From Kosakonia cowanii JCM 10956 = DSM 18146 (GTDB taxonomy: Bacteria; Pseudomonadota; Gammaproteobacteria; Enterobacterales; Enterobacteriaceae), in NCBI RefSeq assembly GCF_001975225.1, contig NZ_CP019447.1, positions 32,884-96,883 on the forward strand: a DNA stretch of 64,000 nt, given 5' to 3'. This document shows, piece after piece, positions 50,098-63,641 of the stretch. The position numbers were made by a program, and so were the translations under genes. The notes under the pieces were generated by a model. It saw nothing but the letters and a program-made list of their open reading frames with translations, did not search any database and was not told the origin of the DNA. Every line of letters starts with the position of its first letter. Position 1 is the stretch's first letter.

Positions 50098-51641
50098 CCG
50101 GCAAGGAAGAAGCGAAATGCCGGGTTATGGGTCTCATCGTGACACTCATAGCCCAGCTCATTAAGCCGGGTTTCGAAATCCGGCTCATGCTCGCCCAGCT
50201 CAAACGCCGCCAGCACGCGCCCGTAATCGGTGCCGTGGCTGCGGTAGTGGAACAGCGAGATATTCCAGTGCGTACCCAGCGTATGCAGGAATTTCAGCAA
50301 TGCGCCCGGCGACTCCGGGAACTCGAAGCTGTAAAGACGCTCCTGCAACGGCTTAGACGGGCGCCCACCCACCATATAGCGCACGTGCAGCTTCGCCATC
50401 TCATCATCGGAGAGATCCACCACGCTGTAGCCGCCTTCATGCAGCAGAGCGAGGATCTCTTTGCGCTCTTCCAGCCCGCGGCTCAGGCGCACGCCGACAA
50501 AAATGCAGGCATCTTTCGCATCTGCAAAACGGTAGTTAAACTCCGTCACCGAGCGGCCGCCCAGCAGCTGGCAGAATTTGAGGAAGCTACCCTTCTCTTC
50601 GGGAATGGTGACCGCCAGCAGCGCTTCACGCTGTTCGCCCAGCTCGCAGCGCTCGGAGACATAGCGCAGGCCATGGAAATTGACGTTCGCGCCGGAGAGC
50701 ACATGCGCCAGCCGCTCGCCGCGAATGTTATGTTTGGCGATATACTTTTTCATCCCCGCCAGCGCCAGCGCGCCTGACGGTTCCGCCACCGCGCGGACAT
50801 CTTCAAACAGATCTTTCATTGCCGCGCAGATGGCATCGCTATCAACGGTGATGATGTCATCAAGATAAGCCTGGCAGAGCCGGAAGGTCTCATCGCCAAT
50901 GCGTTTGACCGCCACGCCTTCGGCAAACAGACCCACGCGCGGCAGGTCAACCGGATAACCGGCGTCCAGTGCCGCTTTCAGGCAGGCGGAATCTTCCGCT
51001 TCAACAGCAATCACTTTGATTTGCGGCATCAGCTGTTTAATCAATACCGCGACGCCCGCCGCCAGCCCACCGCCGCCGACCGGCACAAAGATGCGATCGA
51101 TATGCGCATCCTGCTGCAACAGCTCCAGCGCCAGCGTACCCTGACCGGCAATCACCATCGGGTGATCGAACGGCGGCACAAAGGTGTAGCCCTGCTGCTG
51201 CGAGAGGGCAATCGCTTTGGCCTTCGCTTCGTCAAAGTTTGCGCCATGGAGCAGCACTTCGCCGCCAAACGCGCGCACCGCATCGACTTTGATATCTGCC
51301 GTCGCGACCGGCATCACAATCAGCGATTTGATGCCGAGCCGGGTGGATGATAGCGCCACGCCCTGGGCGTGGTTGCCCGCCGAAGCGGTGATCACGCCGT
51401 GGGCTTTCTGCTCTGCGCTCAGGCCAGCAATCATCGCGTAGGCCCCGCGCAGCTTAAAGCTGTGCACCGGCTGGCGGTCTTCCCGCTTCACCAGCACAAC
51501 GTTATCCAGCCGGGCAGAGATCTTCTCCATCTTCTGCAGCGGCGTGACCTGTGCCACTTCATAGACCGGCGCACGCAGCACGGCGCGCAGATACTCCGCC
51601 CCTTCGGGGGCGGCAGAGAGGGGTTGGGCGTCGGCCATCAT
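50094..51641 (-). CDS. ilvA: Threonine deaminase IlvA (biosynthetic)
   Basis: PLP enzyme converting threonine to 2-oxobutyrate, first step to isoleucine, inhibited by isoleucine. 515 residues: catalytic domain with PLP Lys63 in HSFKLRGAYAM, glycine-rich phosphate loop VGGGGLAAG, and two C-terminal ACT-like regulatory domains, which mark it as biosynthetic rather than the catabolic TdcB. It shares one base with ilvD upstream. Confidence 0.97.
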   Translation of the reverse strand: MMADAQPLSAAPEGAEYLRAVLRAPVYEVAQVTPLQKMEKISARLDNVVLVKREDRQPVHSFKLRGAYAMIAGLSAEQKAHGVITASAGNHAQGVALSSTRLGIKSLIVMPVATADIKVDAVRAFGGEVLLHGANFDEAKAKAIALSQQQGYTFVPPFDHPMVIAGQGTLALELLQQDAHIDRIFVPVGGGGLAAGVAVLIKQLMPQIKVIAVEAEDSACLKAALDAGYPVDLPRVGLFAEGVAVKRIGDETFRLCQAYLDDIITVDSDAICAAMKDLFEDVRAVAEPSGALALAGMKKYIAKHNIRGERLAHVLSGANVNFHGLRYVSERCELGEQREALLAVTIPEEKGSFLKFCQLLGGRSVTEFNYRFADAKDACIFVGVRLSRGLEERKEILALLHEGGYSVVDLSDDEMAKLHVRYMVGGRPSKPLQERLYSFEFPESPGALLKFLHTLGTHWNISLFHYRSHGTDYGRVLAAFELGEHEPDFETRLNELGYECHDETHNPAFRFFLAG

Positions 51642-53491
51642 TAACCTCCCAGTTTGGATTTGTCGCGTACTGCGCCTTTATCCGCACTGGTAGCGAGAGT
51701 AGCGTAAGCACGCAGCGCAAAGGAGACCTGACGCTCGCGGTTAACCGGGGTCCAGGCTTTATCGCCACGGGCTTCCTGCGCTTCGCGGCGGGCCGCCAGA
51801 TCGCGGTCACTCAGCTGCAGCTGAATACCACGGTTCGGGATATCAATTGCGATGATGTCGCCATCTTCAATCAGACCGATATTGCCGCCGCTGGCAGCTT
51901 CCGGTGAAACGTGGCCAATAGAGAGGCCAGAGGTGCCGCCAGAGAAACGACCGTCGGTGATCAGCGCGCACGCTTTGCCGAGGCCCATTGATTTCAGGAA
52001 GCTGGTCGGATAGAGCATCTCTTGCATGCCCGGCCCGCCTTTCGGCCCTTCATAACGAATAACTACCACATCGCCCGCGACCACTTTCCCGCCGAGGATG
52101 GCTTCAACCGCCGCATCCTGGCTTTCATACACTTTCGCCGGGCCGGTAAAGGTCAGGTTGCTGTCATCAACGCCTGCGGTCTTGACGATACAGCCGTTCT
52201 CCGCGAAGTTGCCGTACAGCACCGCCAGACCGCCCTCCTGGCTGTAAGCATGCTCAAGGGAGCGGATACACCCTTCGGCGCGATCGTCATCCAGCGTATC
52301 CCAGCGGCAATTCTGCGAGAACGCCTGGGTGGTGCGGATGCCTGCCGGACCTGCGCGGAACATGGTTTTCACCGCCTCGTCCTGGGTCAGCATCACATCA
52401 TATTTTTCCAGCGTCTGCGGCAGCGTCAGGCCGAGCACGTTTTTCACCTCACGATTGAGCAGCCCGGCGCGATCCAGCTCGCCCAGAATGCCCAGCACGC
52501 CGCCCGCGCGGTGAACATCTTCCATGTGGTATTTCTGCGTGCTCGGTGCCACTTTGCACAGCTGCGGCACATGGCGGGAGAGACGGTCGATATCACTCAT
52601 GGTGAAATCAATTTCCGCTTCCTGCGCCGCAGCCAGCAGGTGCAGCACGGTATTGGTGGAGCCGCCCATGGCGATATCCAGCGTCATGGCGTTTTCAAAC
52701 GCTTCTTTGCAGGCGATCGCGCGCGGCAGCGCGGTTTCATCATCCTGCTCGTAGTAACGTTTGGTCAGCTCAACAATGCGTTTGCCGGCGTTGATAAAGA
52801 GCTCTTTGCGATCGGCGTGGGTGGCCAGCAGCGAACCGTTACCCGGCTGCGACAGACCGAGTGCTTCAGTCAGGCAGTTCATCGAGTTAGCGGTAAACAT
52901 GCCGGAGCAGGAGCCGCAGGTTGGGCAGGCGGAGCGTTCAACCTGCTCGCTCTGATCGTCGGAGACTTTCGGGTCAGCACCCTGAATCATCGCATCTACC
53001 AGATCGAGTTTGATGATCTGGTCGGAGAGTTTGGTTTTCCCGGCTTCCATCGGGCCGCCGGAGACAAAAATGACCGGAACGTTCAGGCGCAGAGAGGCCA
53101 TCAACATCCCTGGGGTGATTTTGTCGCAGTTGGAGATGCACACCATCGCGTCGGCACAGTGGGCATTCACCATATATTCAACGGAGTCGGCGATCAGTTC
53201 GCGCGAAGGCAGAGAGTAAAGCATGCCGCCGTGCCCCATGGCGATGCCGTCATCCACGGCGATAGTATTAAACTCTTTCGCCACGCCGCCTGCGGCTTCG
53301 ATTTGCTCCGCAACCAGCTTACCGAGATCGCGCAGATGAACGTGGCCTGGCACGAACTGGGTAAACGAGTTGACGACGGCAATGATCGGCTTGCCGAAAT
53401 CGTCATCGGTCATTCCGGTGGCGCGCCACAGCGCGCGGGCGCCCGCCATATTGCGCCCATGTGTGGTGGTGGCGGAACGATACTTAGGCAT
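51641..53491 (-). CDS. ilvD: Dihydroxy-acid dehydratase IlvD
   Basis: Fe-S enzyme dehydrating 2,3-dihydroxyisovalerate and its methylvalerate homologue, the third shared step of branched-chain synthesis. The ATG at 53489-53491 ([18 protein letters not shown]) gives 616 residues as in E. coli; a longer in-frame start is rejected. The cluster cysteines lie in [12 protein letters not shown] and [17 protein letters not shown]. Upstream an ERIC element separates it from ilvE. Confidence 0.97.
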   Translation of the reverse strand: MPKYRSATTTHGRNMAGARALWRATGMTDDDFGKPIIAVVNSFTQFVPGHVHLRDLGKLVAEQIEAAGGVAKEFNTIAVDDGIAMGHGGMLYSLPSRELIADSVEYMVNAHCADAMVCISNCDKITPGMLMASLRLNVPVIFVSGGPMEAGKTKLSDQIIKLDLVDAMIQGADPKVSDDQSEQVERSACPTCGSCSGMFTANSMNCLTEALGLSQPGNGSLLATHADRKELFINAGKRIVELTKRYYEQDDETALPRAIACKEAFENAMTLDIAMGGSTNTVLHLLAAAQEAEIDFTMSDIDRLSRHVPQLCKVAPSTQKYHMEDVHRAGGVLGILGELDRAGLLNREVKNVLGLTLPQTLEKYDVMLTQDEAVKTMFRAGPAGIRTTQAFSQNCRWDTLDDDRAEGCIRSLEHAYSQEGGLAVLYGNFAENGCIVKTAGVDDSNLTFTGPAKVYESQDAAVEAILGGKVVAGDVVVIRYEGPKGGPGMQEMLYPTSFLKSMGLGKACALITDGRFSGGTSGLSIGHVSPEAASGGNIGLIEDGDIIAIDIPNRGIQLQLSDRDLAARREAQEARGDKAWTPVNRERQVSFALRAYATLATSADKGAVRDKSKLGG

Positions 53492-53553
53492 GCTCTTTAC
53501 TCCCGTCTCTCTTGTCGATGGGATGGTGCGTGCCATCCCATATTTATTTGCTC

Positions 53554-53675
53554 TACCCTGAATAATTCGGGTTGCAGGAAGGCGGCAAGCGAGCAATTCC
53601 CAGGAGCCTACATAAGTAAGTAACTGGGCTGAACGCGTGTCGCCAACACACCGACAACCTGAAGTATGACGGGTA
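53554..53675. repeat. ERIC element between ilvE and ilvD
   Basis: A 122-bp enterobacterial repetitive intergenic consensus element. It opens with TACCCTGAATAATTCGGGTT and ends with GTATGACGGGTA, and its centre carries the hallmark blocks CCAGGAGCCTACATAAG and AAGTAACTGGG, near-identical to the ERIC core. Its end lies one base from the ilvE stop codon. Within a polycistronic RNA it would fold into a long hairpin between ilvE and ilvD and may affect mRNA decay or relative expression. Confidence 0.92.
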
Positions 53676-53676
53676 T

Positions 53677-54606
53677 TTATGGATTAACTTGATCCAACCA
53701 GCCCCATTTATCTTCCGTTTCACCGGTGAAGAGGCCAAAGAATGCTTGCTGAATACGTTTGGTCACCGGGCCGCAGCGACCTTCGCCAACCTGAATACCA
53801 TCGACGCTGCGCACCGGCGTGATTTCTGCCGCTGTGCCGGACATAAAGACTTCGTCAGCCAGGTAGAGCGATTCGCGAGACAGCACCTGCTCGCGCACTT
53901 CGATACCGAGATCTTTTGCCAGCTTGATGATGGCGTCGCGGGTAATACCCGGCAGCGCAGAGGAGGTGAACGGCGGGGTAAACAGGATGCCATCTTTCAC
54001 TTCGAAGAGGTTTTCGCCCGCGCCTTCAGAGATATAACCGTGAACGTCCAGCGCGATACCTTCCTGATAACCATGGCGGCGCGCTTCGCTACCGACCAGC
54101 AGGGAGGAGAGATAGTTACCGCCCGCTTTCGCAGCAGTAGGAATGGTGTTCGGTGCTACGCGATTCCAGGAGGAGACCATCGCATCAATGCCCTGATCCA
54201 GCGCTTCTGCGCCCAGATAGGCGCCCCACGGGAAGGCGGCGATGATGACATCGGTGGTGTAATCTGCCGGCGGGTTAACGCCCATGCCGACATCACCGAC
54301 AAACACCAGCGGACGGATATAGGCGCTGGTCAGATTATTTTTGCGGATCACCGCGCGGCACGCTTCCATCAGCTCGTCGACGCTCTGGGAGACCGGGAAG
54401 CGGTAGATTTTGGCGGAGTCGCGCAGACGTTGCATATGCTCACGATGGCGGAAAACAACCGGCCCTTTATGGGAGTCATAGCAGCGAATACCTTCAAACA
54501 CAGACGTACCGTAGTGCAATGCGTGAGACATTACGTGAACTTTCGCGTCTTCCCAACGTACCATCTCGCCATTGGACCAAATGTAGTCTGCTTTTTTCGT
54601 CGTCAT
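53677..54606 (-). CDS. ilvE: Branched-chain amino acid aminotransferase IlvE
   Basis: Fold-type IV PLP transaminase making the last step to valine, leucine and isoleucine. 309 residues; PLP Lys160 in [13 protein letters not shown], and the substrate-side motif [14 protein letters not shown]. It ends VNP where I recall VNQ in E. coli, with the stop codon touching the ERIC element. 17 bp after ilvM. Confidence 0.97.
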   Translation of the reverse strand: MTTKKADYIWSNGEMVRWEDAKVHVMSHALHYGTSVFEGIRCYDSHKGPVVFRHREHMQRLRDSAKIYRFPVSQSVDELMEACRAVIRKNNLTSAYIRPLVFVGDVGMGVNPPADYTTDVIIAAFPWGAYLGAEALDQGIDAMVSSWNRVAPNTIPTAAKAGGNYLSSLLVGSEARRHGYQEGIALDVHGYISEGAGENLFEVKDGILFTPPFTSSALPGITRDAIIKLAKDLGIEVREQVLSRESLYLADEVFMSGTAAEITPVRSVDGIQVGEGRCGPVTKRIQQAFFGLFTGETEDKWGWLDQVNP

Positions 54607-54623
54607 TATGCTTCCTTTTGCGC

Positions 54624-54890
54624 TTACGCGCGGATTTGTTGTGATGATGATGTAGCGCGCTGCCGGATATCGACCCTGGCAACGTCGACAAGTTTGCTCA
54701 ACTGGCTAAACAGTAATTCGACAGGACGCGGGCTGGCAACGGTCAATTCAATATTTATGTTGCGCGCATCGCAGGCCGTTTCCATGTTCATTGCACATAC
54801 CTGAAAGCCACGGTGGCGCACTACGCGCAGCACGCGTTCTAAGGTTTCCGGATTAAAGCGGGCTTCAACAGCGACGTCATGGTGCATCAT
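54624..54890 (-). CDS. ilvM: IlvM, acetolactate synthase II small subunit
   Basis: 88-residue regulatory subunit of acetohydroxyacid synthase II, essentially one ACT domain ([20 protein letters not shown]). This isozyme is the valine-resistant one. Overlaps ilvG by 4 bp, so the two subunits are coupled in synthesis. Confidence 0.96.
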   Translation of the reverse strand: MMHHDVAVEARFNPETLERVLRVVRHRGFQVCAMNMETACDARNINIELTVASPRPVELLFSQLSKLVDVARVDIRQRATSSSQQIRA

Positions 54891-56533
54891 GATAATTTCT
54901 CCAGCATTTGTGAGTTACTGGCACCGGGCGGCACCAGCGGCCAGACATTCTCGAGTTCGTCGATCGAGACATGAAGCAGATAGGGCCCATCGCTTGAGAG
55001 CATTGCGTCAAGTGCCGCTTCAACCTGGTCTTTACGGGTAATGTGTTGGCCTGGGATGCCGAAGGCGTTGGCCAGCATGAGGAAATCGGGGTTATCGGTC
55101 AGGGTGGTTTCACTGTAACGCTCATTGAAGAACAACTGCTGCCATTGGCGAACCATCCCTAATCGCTGGTTATCGAGTAAAACGATCTTCAGCGGTAACT
55201 GCTTGCGTTTTACGGTGCCCAGCTCCTGCACATTCATCATGAAGGAGCCGTCACCGGAGATACAGATTACCGTATCCTCCGGACGCGCAACCTGCGCGCC
55301 AACGGCGGCGGGCAGGCCAAAGCCCATGGTGCCTAAGCCGCTCGAGGTGATGAAGTTTTCCGGGCGGGTAAAGCTCAGATGCTGGGCAGCCCACATCTGA
55401 TGCTGGCCAACATCCGTCGTCACGACGCTGTTTTCCGGTTTGCGATCGGAAAGCTGCTTTAACAGCAGCGGAGCATAGATTGCCTCGCCGGGGTGATCGT
55501 AGCGCCAGGCATGTTCGTGGCGCAGATCGGCACAGTATTGACGCCACTCATCGATTGCCAATTGCTGTTGCAGCACAGGCAGCAGCGCATTTAAATCGCC
55601 CTGCAAGGCAACATGCGCCTGGCGCAGCTTGCTCATCTCTGCCGGGTCGATATCCATATGGATAACGCGAGCATGAGGCGCGAAGGTGTTCAGTTTGCCG
55701 GTCACACGATCATCGAAACGCGCGCCAACGGCAATCAGCAAATCACACTCCTGTACGGCAAAGTTAGCCGCTTTCGTGCCGTGCATGCCCAGCATACCCA
55801 GGTAATAGGGGTAGTCTGGTGCCACCGCGCCTAAGCCTTTCAACGTGCAGGCAATCGGCATGTTCGTCTCTGCCAGGAACGTGCGCAGGGCAGGAACCGC
55901 TTGCGCCATCCCCACGCCGCCGCCAACGTAGAGCATCGGTTTTTTCGCCTGAGCGAGCATCGCTGCGGCCTGAGCCATCTCGGCCTGAGGAAATACCACT
56001 TCCTCCTGCTCAGTGACGAAGTGAGGCTCCCAGTTACCGACGGCGAGCTGAATATCTTTCGGGATATCAACTAACACCGGGCCGGGGCGACCGGAATTAG
56101 CGATATGAAACGCTTCCGCCATCACGCGCGGCAGCGAATCCAGGGAGTCCACCAGGAAGCTGTGTTTGGTACAGGAGAGGGACATGCCCAGCACATCCAC
56201 TTCCTGAAAAGCGTCAGTGCCAATCAGCGGCGCAGCAACCTGCCCGGTGATCGCCACTACCGGAACGGAATCAAGCAGCGCATCCGCAAGACCGGTGATT
56301 AAGTTTGTCGCACCAGGGCCAGAAGTGGCGATGCAGACGCCGGTTTTACCCGTTGCGCGAGCATAACCGATGGCCGCCATCGCCGCGCCCTGCTCATGCC
56401 GACACAATAGGTGTTCCACGCCGCCGTCATAAAGCGCATCGTAAACCGGCATGATTGCGCCGCCAGGATAGCCGAAAACCGTATCGACCTGCTGCGCTCG
56501 CAACGCATGTACCACCCATTGTGCTCCATTCAT
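54887..56533 (-). CDS. ilvG: IlvG, acetolactate synthase II large subunit, intact
   Basis: Thiamine-diphosphate enzyme that condenses pyruvate with pyruvate or 2-oxobutyrate. 548 uninterrupted residues; catalytic Glu47 in [10 protein letters not shown] and the TPP/Mg motif GDGSFMMN. In E. coli K-12 this gene is frameshifted and the strain is valine-sensitive; here it is whole, so valine resistance from isozyme II is expected. Follows ilvX by 2 bp. Confidence 0.97.
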   Translation of the reverse strand: MNGAQWVVHALRAQQVDTVFGYPGGAIMPVYDALYDGGVEHLLCRHEQGAAMAAIGYARATGKTGVCIATSGPGATNLITGLADALLDSVPVVAITGQVAAPLIGTDAFQEVDVLGMSLSCTKHSFLVDSLDSLPRVMAEAFHIANSGRPGPVLVDIPKDIQLAVGNWEPHFVTEQEEVVFPQAEMAQAAAMLAQAKKPMLYVGGGVGMAQAVPALRTFLAETNMPIACTLKGLGAVAPDYPYYLGMLGMHGTKAANFAVQECDLLIAVGARFDDRVTGKLNTFAPHARVIHMDIDPAEMSKLRQAHVALQGDLNALLPVLQQQLAIDEWRQYCADLRHEHAWRYDHPGEAIYAPLLLKQLSDRKPENSVVTTDVGQHQMWAAQHLSFTRPENFITSSGLGTMGFGLPAAVGAQVARPEDTVICISGDGSFMMNVQELGTVKRKQLPLKIVLLDNQRLGMVRQWQQLFFNERYSETTLTDNPDFLMLANAFGIPGQHITRKDQVEAALDAMLSSDGPYLLHVSIDELENVWPLVPPGASNSQMLEKLS

Positions 56534-56535
56534 AG

Positions 56536-56586
56536 CTACATCCCCGTCGAATATCGTGAGAAACAGAATTTTATGCTGATATTCAT
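56536..56586 (-). CDS. ilvX: IlvX small peptide
   Basis: 16-codon ORF, ATG at 56584-56586 to TAG at 56536-56538, directly before ilvG. It reads [16 protein letters not shown]; compared with the E. coli IlvX sequence as I recall it (MNNSTKFCFSRFRTGN) the KFCFSR core is conserved. An AGGA ribosome site precedes it. Function is unknown; it may couple ribosomes into ilvG. Confidence 0.85.
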   Translation of the reverse strand: MNISIKFCFSRYSTGM

Positions 56587-56616
56587 TTCTGTTCCTGATT
56601 TGCGTTTTTTGGTGAT

Positions 56617-56648
56617 AAAAAAACCCCCGGACCTTTCGGTGCGGGGGT
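56617..56648 (-). terminator. ilv operon attenuator
   Basis: GC-rich hairpin (five-C run at 56624-56628 with the five-G run near 56642-56646), followed on the minus strand by seven T. It lies between ilvL and ilvX and is the transcription attenuator of ilvLXGMEDA: stalling in ilvL at Ile, Val or Leu codons prevents it from forming. Confidence 0.92.
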
Positions 56649-56671
56649 CTTAGTTCGTTAAGGCTTGATTT

Positions 56672-56770
56672 TTAAGCCTTTCCTCGTCCAAGTGCAGCCC
56701 CGCACGGTGGGATAATAATCACCACCACGCTAATCACGATAAGGCTAATCACTCGTAGAAGGGCTGTCAT
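56672..56770 (-). CDS. ilvL: ilvL leader peptide
   Basis: 32-residue leader peptide (ATG at 56768-56770, TAA at 56672-56674) with the control run VISLIVISVVVIII, then PPCGAALGRGKA as in E. coli. Fourteen or so of its residues are Ile, Val or Leu, so charging of these tRNAs is sensed. It controls the attenuator that follows. Confidence 0.95.
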   Translation of the reverse strand: MTALLRVISLIVISVVVIIIPPCGAALGRGKA

Positions 56771-56811
56771 AGTTGTCTGTTCTTGCTTCATGTTCGAAGG
56801 AATGCCTAAAG

Positions 56812-56840
56812 AGTTAACACAGATTTGCGATCAGGCACAA
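56812..56840 (-). promoter_or_regulatory. Candidate ilvL-operon promoter
   Basis: On the minus strand TTGTGC (56835-56840), a 17-bp spacer and TTAACT (56812-56817) lie about 42 bp before the ilvL ATG, giving a leader of expected length. The hexamers are weak, so this is a tentative call. The rest of 56841-57089, up to comM, is AT-rich and holds no gene. Confidence 0.5.
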
Positions 56841-57089
56841 GAAAAAATTATGACGCCTCTTTTGACAGGTAAGAGGATTAACTTAAAAGCGCTTGTTTTA
56901 TATAGCAAAAATATGAGGTGAAAATATTTCAGGATTTATAGTGTGGTTAGCAAACTGCGATCTTCCTTCCAGCGTGGGGAAACAGATATGAAATTGCAGC
57001 GATATGTTGGAAACAAACGCGTAGTAACGATATCTGTTCAATGAAAAAAGTGGAAGGCGGCAAGATAATGCGATCGACAAGGAGGGTCT

Positions 57090-58610
57090 ATGGCGTTGTC
57101 AGTAATCTATACAAGAGCGGTGTTAGGCGTCGCCGCGCCGCTTGTGACCGTCGAAGTCCATATCAGCAATGGGCTGCCGGGGTTAACCATTGTCGGGCTG
57201 CCTGAGACAACGGTGAAAGAGGCCCGCGATCGCGTACGCAGTGCCGTTATCAATAGTGGTTATGATTTCCCCGCAAAGCGGATCACCATTAACCTGGCAC
57301 CTGCAGATCTCCCTAAGGAGGGTGGACGATATGACTTACCTATCGCTATCGCGCTCCTGGCAGCCTCTGAGCAGGTGAACGCGGCGTCACTTGACCATTA
57401 CGAATTTGTCGGTGAGTTAGCGCTTACGGGCGCGTTACGCGGCGTTCCCGGCGCTATCTCGTGCGTTATGGAAGCCGTGAAGGCTGACAGGCGAATTGTT
57501 ATTGCGAAAGAGAACGAAGCGGAAGCGAGCCTGGCTGAGACCCAGGCGTGTCTGGTGGCGAATCATCTTCTGGAGGTGTGTGCGTTTCTGGAAGGTAAAC
57601 AGACGTTGTTGAACCCTGCTCCCCTGGCTGCGCCGGAGGATGAGCGCAGAGAAGATTTGCGGGACATTATCGGTCAGGAGCAAGGGAAGCGTGCGCTGGA
57701 AATTACAGCGGCCGGAGGGCATAACTTGCTCCTGATTGGCCCGCCGGGTACGGGGAAAACCATGCTGGCCAGCCGAATGAGCGGCTTACTTCCTCCGCTC
57801 TCTAATACCGAAGCATTAGAGAGCGCGGCGGTGATGAGCTTAATCAATAGCGCGAGCTTGACCCGCCACTGGAAGCACAGGCCGTTTCGATCTCCGCATC
57901 ACAGCGCCTCATTAACTGCCATGGTTGGTGGAGGATCGATACCAGCACCGGGCGAGATCTCTCTGGCGCATAATGGCGTGCTTTTTCTTGATGAACTCCC
58001 CGAGTTTGAACGCCGTGTTCTCGATGCATTACGTGAACCAATTGAATCCGGGCAGATTCATATTTCACGCACCAGGGCAAAAGTCACTTTCCCCGCCCGC
58101 TTCCAATTGATCGCAGCTATGAATCCAAGCCCAACCGGCCATTATCAGGGCAAACATAATCGCTGTTCGCCAGAGCAAACATTACGTTACCTGGGAAAGT
58201 TATCCGGCCCTTTCCTCGACCGCTTCGATCTCTCCCTGGAGATACCGTTGCCCACACGCGGTTTAATGAGTGAACCTCAACAAGGGGGTGAAGGCAGTGA
58301 TGCTGTTCGTGCGCGAGTAGTTGAGGCGCAGGCGCAACAGCATCAACGCCAGCATAAGCTCAACGCGCAGCTGGAGAGCAGTGAAACCAGGCGCTTCTGT
58401 GCACTGACGAAAGAAGATGGGAAATGGCTGGAAGAGACGCTGACACGGCTGGGTTTATCCGTACGCGCCTGGCAGCGGTTACTGAAGGTAGCCAGAACCA
58501 TCGCGGATCTTGAAAAGCAGGAAACCATTCGTCGGGAACATCTGCAGGAAGCGTTAAGTTATCGGGCAATCGACAGGCTACTCATTCATCTGCAAAATAT
58601 GTTGGCATAA
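57090..58610 (+). CDS. comM: ComM (YifB), MCM/Mg-chelatase-like AAA+ helicase
   Basis: AAA+ ATPase that in Vibrio and Acinetobacter is a hexameric branch-migration helicase of natural transformation; in enterics (YifB) its role is less clear. 506 residues: N-terminal Lon-substrate-binding-like domain, Walker A GPPGTGKT at 217-224, Walker B LFLDELPEF, then a C-terminal Mg-chelatase-like domain. Divergent from the ilv operon. Confidence 0.95.
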   Translation: MALSVIYTRAVLGVAAPLVTVEVHISNGLPGLTIVGLPETTVKEARDRVRSAVINSGYDFPAKRITINLAPADLPKEGGRYDLPIAIALLAASEQVNAASLDHYEFVGELALTGALRGVPGAISCVMEAVKADRRIVIAKENEAEASLAETQACLVANHLLEVCAFLEGKQTLLNPAPLAAPEDERREDLRDIIGQEQGKRALEITAAGGHNLLLIGPPGTGKTMLASRMSGLLPPLSNTEALESAAVMSLINSASLTRHWKHRPFRSPHHSASLTAMVGGGSIPAPGEISLAHNGVLFLDELPEFERRVLDALREPIESGQIHISRTRAKVTFPARFQLIAAMNPSPTGHYQGKHNRCSPEQTLRYLGKLSGPFLDRFDLSLEIPLPTRGLMSEPQQGGEGSDAVRARVVEAQAQQHQRQHKLNAQLESSETRRFCALTKEDGKWLEETLTRLGLSVRAWQRLLKVARTIADLEKQETIRREHLQEALSYRAIDRLLIHLQNMLA

Positions 58611-58635
58611 AAAAAGGGGCCGTAGCCCCTTTTTT
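58610..58635. terminator. Bidirectional terminator between comM and maoP
   Basis: 10-bp stem (58611-58620 with 58625-58634), A-run before and T-run after, between convergent genes. Confidence 0.9.
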
Positions 58636-58636
58636 C

Positions 58637-58975
58637 TTAATCCTCGGATTCAGTGTAATCTTCCGCGCCTTCCATCTGCGGTTTTCCACCTGAGAGAGTA
58701 TGGAAACGCTTCGGACGTTTAATACGTGCCATATACTTGATCCATACACGTTCAGCTTCCGTGTTGGGTTCACGCTCACCACGGCAAACGGCAACAAACT
58801 GGTTCTCTTCTTCAGTCACCGGTTCACGCTTGCCGAGTTCCAGCTCGTTAAAAGCATAACCATGACGTTCAAGCAGTTGCGCCTCTTTGATGGTGAAATC
58901 ACCGTGACGGGAAAACCCGCGAGGATAATTTTTATTGTCGAAAAAACGATTAGTCGTCGTAAAGCTTTCCGCCAT
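58637..58975 (-). CDS. maoP: MaoP (YifE), Ori macrodomain organiser
   Basis: 112-residue protein that with the DNA site maoS organises the Ori macrodomain in E. coli. Sequence is near that of E. coli ([48 protein letters not shown]). Divergent from hdfR; maoS is expected in this gap (58976-59093), but I could not recognise it. Confidence 0.95.
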   Translation of the reverse strand: MAESFTTTNRFFDNKNYPRGFSRHGDFTIKEAQLLERHGYAFNELELGKREPVTEEENQFVAVCRGEREPNTEAERVWIKYMARIKRPKRFHTLSGGKPQMEGAEDYTESED

Positions 58976-59093
58976 CCTGCACGCTCCTAATTCTTTGGCC
59001 GAGCTATTTATGGCGCGGAGTATTAGTTACGCTTGACAGAGTGTAAAACAAAACATTTAAATCATTACGACAAAAAATTTTGCGGAGAAAACA

Positions 59094-59915
59094 GTGGATA
59101 CGGAATTGTTAAAAACTTTCCTCGAAGTGAGCAGGACTCGTCACTTCGGGCGCGCAGCGGAAGCACTTTATCTGACGCAATCCGCGGTGAGCTTTCGTAT
59201 TCGCCAACTGGAGAACCAGCTGGGGGTTAATCTCTTCACCCGCCATCGTAATAATATCCGCCTGACCGCGGCCGGCGAGAAGCTGCTGCCCTATGCAGAA
59301 ACGCTTATGAGTACCTGGCAAGCCGCCCGCAAAGAGGTCGCGCATACCTCGCGGCATCATCAATTTTCAATTGGTGCCAGTGCATCGCTTTGGGAATGCA
59401 TGCTAAGTGACTGGCTCTCCCGGCTTTACCATTTGCAAGATAACCTTCAGTTTGAAGCGCGCATTGCCCAACGACAATCTCTGGTAAAACAATTACATGA
59501 GAGGCAACTCGATCTGTTAATAACGACCGAGACGCCAAAGATGGATGAGTTCAGCAGCCAGTTATTAGGCCATTTCACGCTTGCTCTTTACAGCGCCGAG
59601 CCAGAGAAGAAGAAAAGCGATCTCAATTACTTGCGCCTGGAATGGGGGCCAGATTTTCAGCAGCATGAGTCTGGATTGATCGCCAGTGATGACGTGCCGA
59701 CTTTAACGACCAGTTCAGCGGAGGTTGCCCATCAGCAATTACCAAAACTGAATGGTTGTACCTGGTTGCCCGTTTCCTGGGCTGAGCCGAAAGAGAGTCT
59801 TTATCCTGTGATGGACACAGAAACATTGTCTCGCCCGTTATATGCGATCTGGCTGCAAAACAGTGATAAACAGAACCAGATAAAGGATCTTTTGAAGATT
59901 AACGTTATCGAATAG
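59094..59915 (+). CDS. hdfR: HdfR, LysR-type regulator
   Basis: LysR-family regulator that represses the flagellar master operon flhDC in E. coli. 273 residues from a GTG start: N-terminal HTH ([32 protein letters not shown]), then the sensor domain with [12 protein letters not shown]. Slightly shorter than E. coli HdfR (279) owing to small losses in the middle and at the C-terminus. Convergent with the rrn-tRNA operon. Confidence 0.95.
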   Translation: MDTELLKTFLEVSRTRHFGRAAEALYLTQSAVSFRIRQLENQLGVNLFTRHRNNIRLTAAGEKLLPYAETLMSTWQAARKEVAHTSRHHQFSIGASASLWECMLSDWLSRLYHLQDNLQFEARIAQRQSLVKQLHERQLDLLITTETPKMDEFSSQLLGHFTLALYSAEPEKKKSDLNYLRLEWGPDFQQHESGLIASDDVPTLTTSSAEVAHQQLPKLNGCTWLPVSWAEPKESLYPVMDTETLSRPLYAIWLQNSDKQNQIKDLLKINVIE

Positions 59916-60002
59916 GGCGTTCTGAAGGGCAAGGAGGCTCTTCAGATCTTTTGAAATATAGCCAAGGTACAAATTCAGGAAGGAAATTGCCTGAAAAAAG
60001 GC

Positions 60003-60033
60003 AAAAAAAAATCCTTAGCAGATGCTAAGGATT
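60003..60033 (-). terminator. Terminator of the rrn-aspT-trpT operon
   Basis: 11-bp inverted repeat (60010-60020 with 60023-60033) followed on the minus strand by eight T; just after tRNA-Trp. Confidence 0.9.
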
Positions 60034-60038
60034 ATTTC

Positions 60039-60114
<76 letters not shown>

Positions 60115-60122
60115 AATTAGGG

Positions 60123-60199
60123 TGGCGGAACGGACGGGACTCGAACCCGCGACCCCCTGCGTGACAGGCAGGTATTCTAACCGACTGAACTACCGCTCC
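60123..60199 (-). tRNA. aspT: tRNA-Asp (anticodon GTC)
   Basis: 77 nt with encoded CCA; anticodon GTC in CTGTCAC; between 5S rRNA and tRNA-Trp. Confidence 0.97.
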
Positions 60200-60252
60200 A
60201 CCGAATTTTTTCACAACCACCGGTTTGTTGCCCCGGTTTACTGCTTAATTTG

Positions 60253-60372
60253 ATGCCTGGCAGTTCCCTACTCTCGCATGGGGAGACCCCACACTACCAT
60301 CGGCGCTACGGCGTTTCACTTCTGAGTTCGGCATGGGGTCAGGTGGGACCACCGCGCTAGTGCCGCCAGGCA
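60253..60372 (-). rRNA. rrfC: 5S ribosomal RNA
   Basis: 120-nt 5S rRNA; begins TGCCTGGCGG and ends CTGCCAGGCAT on the minus strand, with the terminal stem fully paired. Differs from the E. coli sequence near position 12-14. rrn letter assigned from the ilv-side position. Confidence 0.95.
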
Positions 60373-60461
60373 AATTCTGTTGCCATCCCGCGTTAGCCGG
60401 ACGGCTTAATCTGTATCAGCTGAAAATCATCTCTCATCCGCCAAAACATCTTCGGCGTTGT

Positions 60462-63361
<2,900 letters not shown>

Positions 63362-63539
63362 TCACAACCCGAAGACGTTTCGTAAAACATCATCAGTTGC
63401 GAAAATTTGAGAGACTCACGGAACAATTCGCATTGTTCTGTGTTTCAATTTTCAGCTTGATCCAGATTTTTAAAGAGCAAAACTTCGCAGCACACACAGA
63501 ATGTGTACTCTGAAGTTTTCTAGTGACGAACAGTGAGGA

Positions 63540-63615
63540 TGGTGGAGCTATGCGGGATCGAACCGCAGACCTCCTGCGTGCAAAGCAGGCGCTCTCCCAG
63601 CTGAGCTATAGCCCC
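63540..63615 (-). tRNA. tRNA-Ala (anticodon TGC)
   Basis: 76 nt with encoded CCA; anticodon TGC in TTTGCACG. It lies in the 16S-23S spacer of this operon. Confidence 0.97.
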
Positions 63616-63641
63616 ATCGTAGTTAAAATCCCGTTACCGGT

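Noticed and set aside
52022..53623. Plus-strand open frame of 533 codons
   Set aside because: It lies opposite ilvD in a GC-rich gene; composition is a shadow of the ilvD codons (many His, Arg, Gln) and matches no family.
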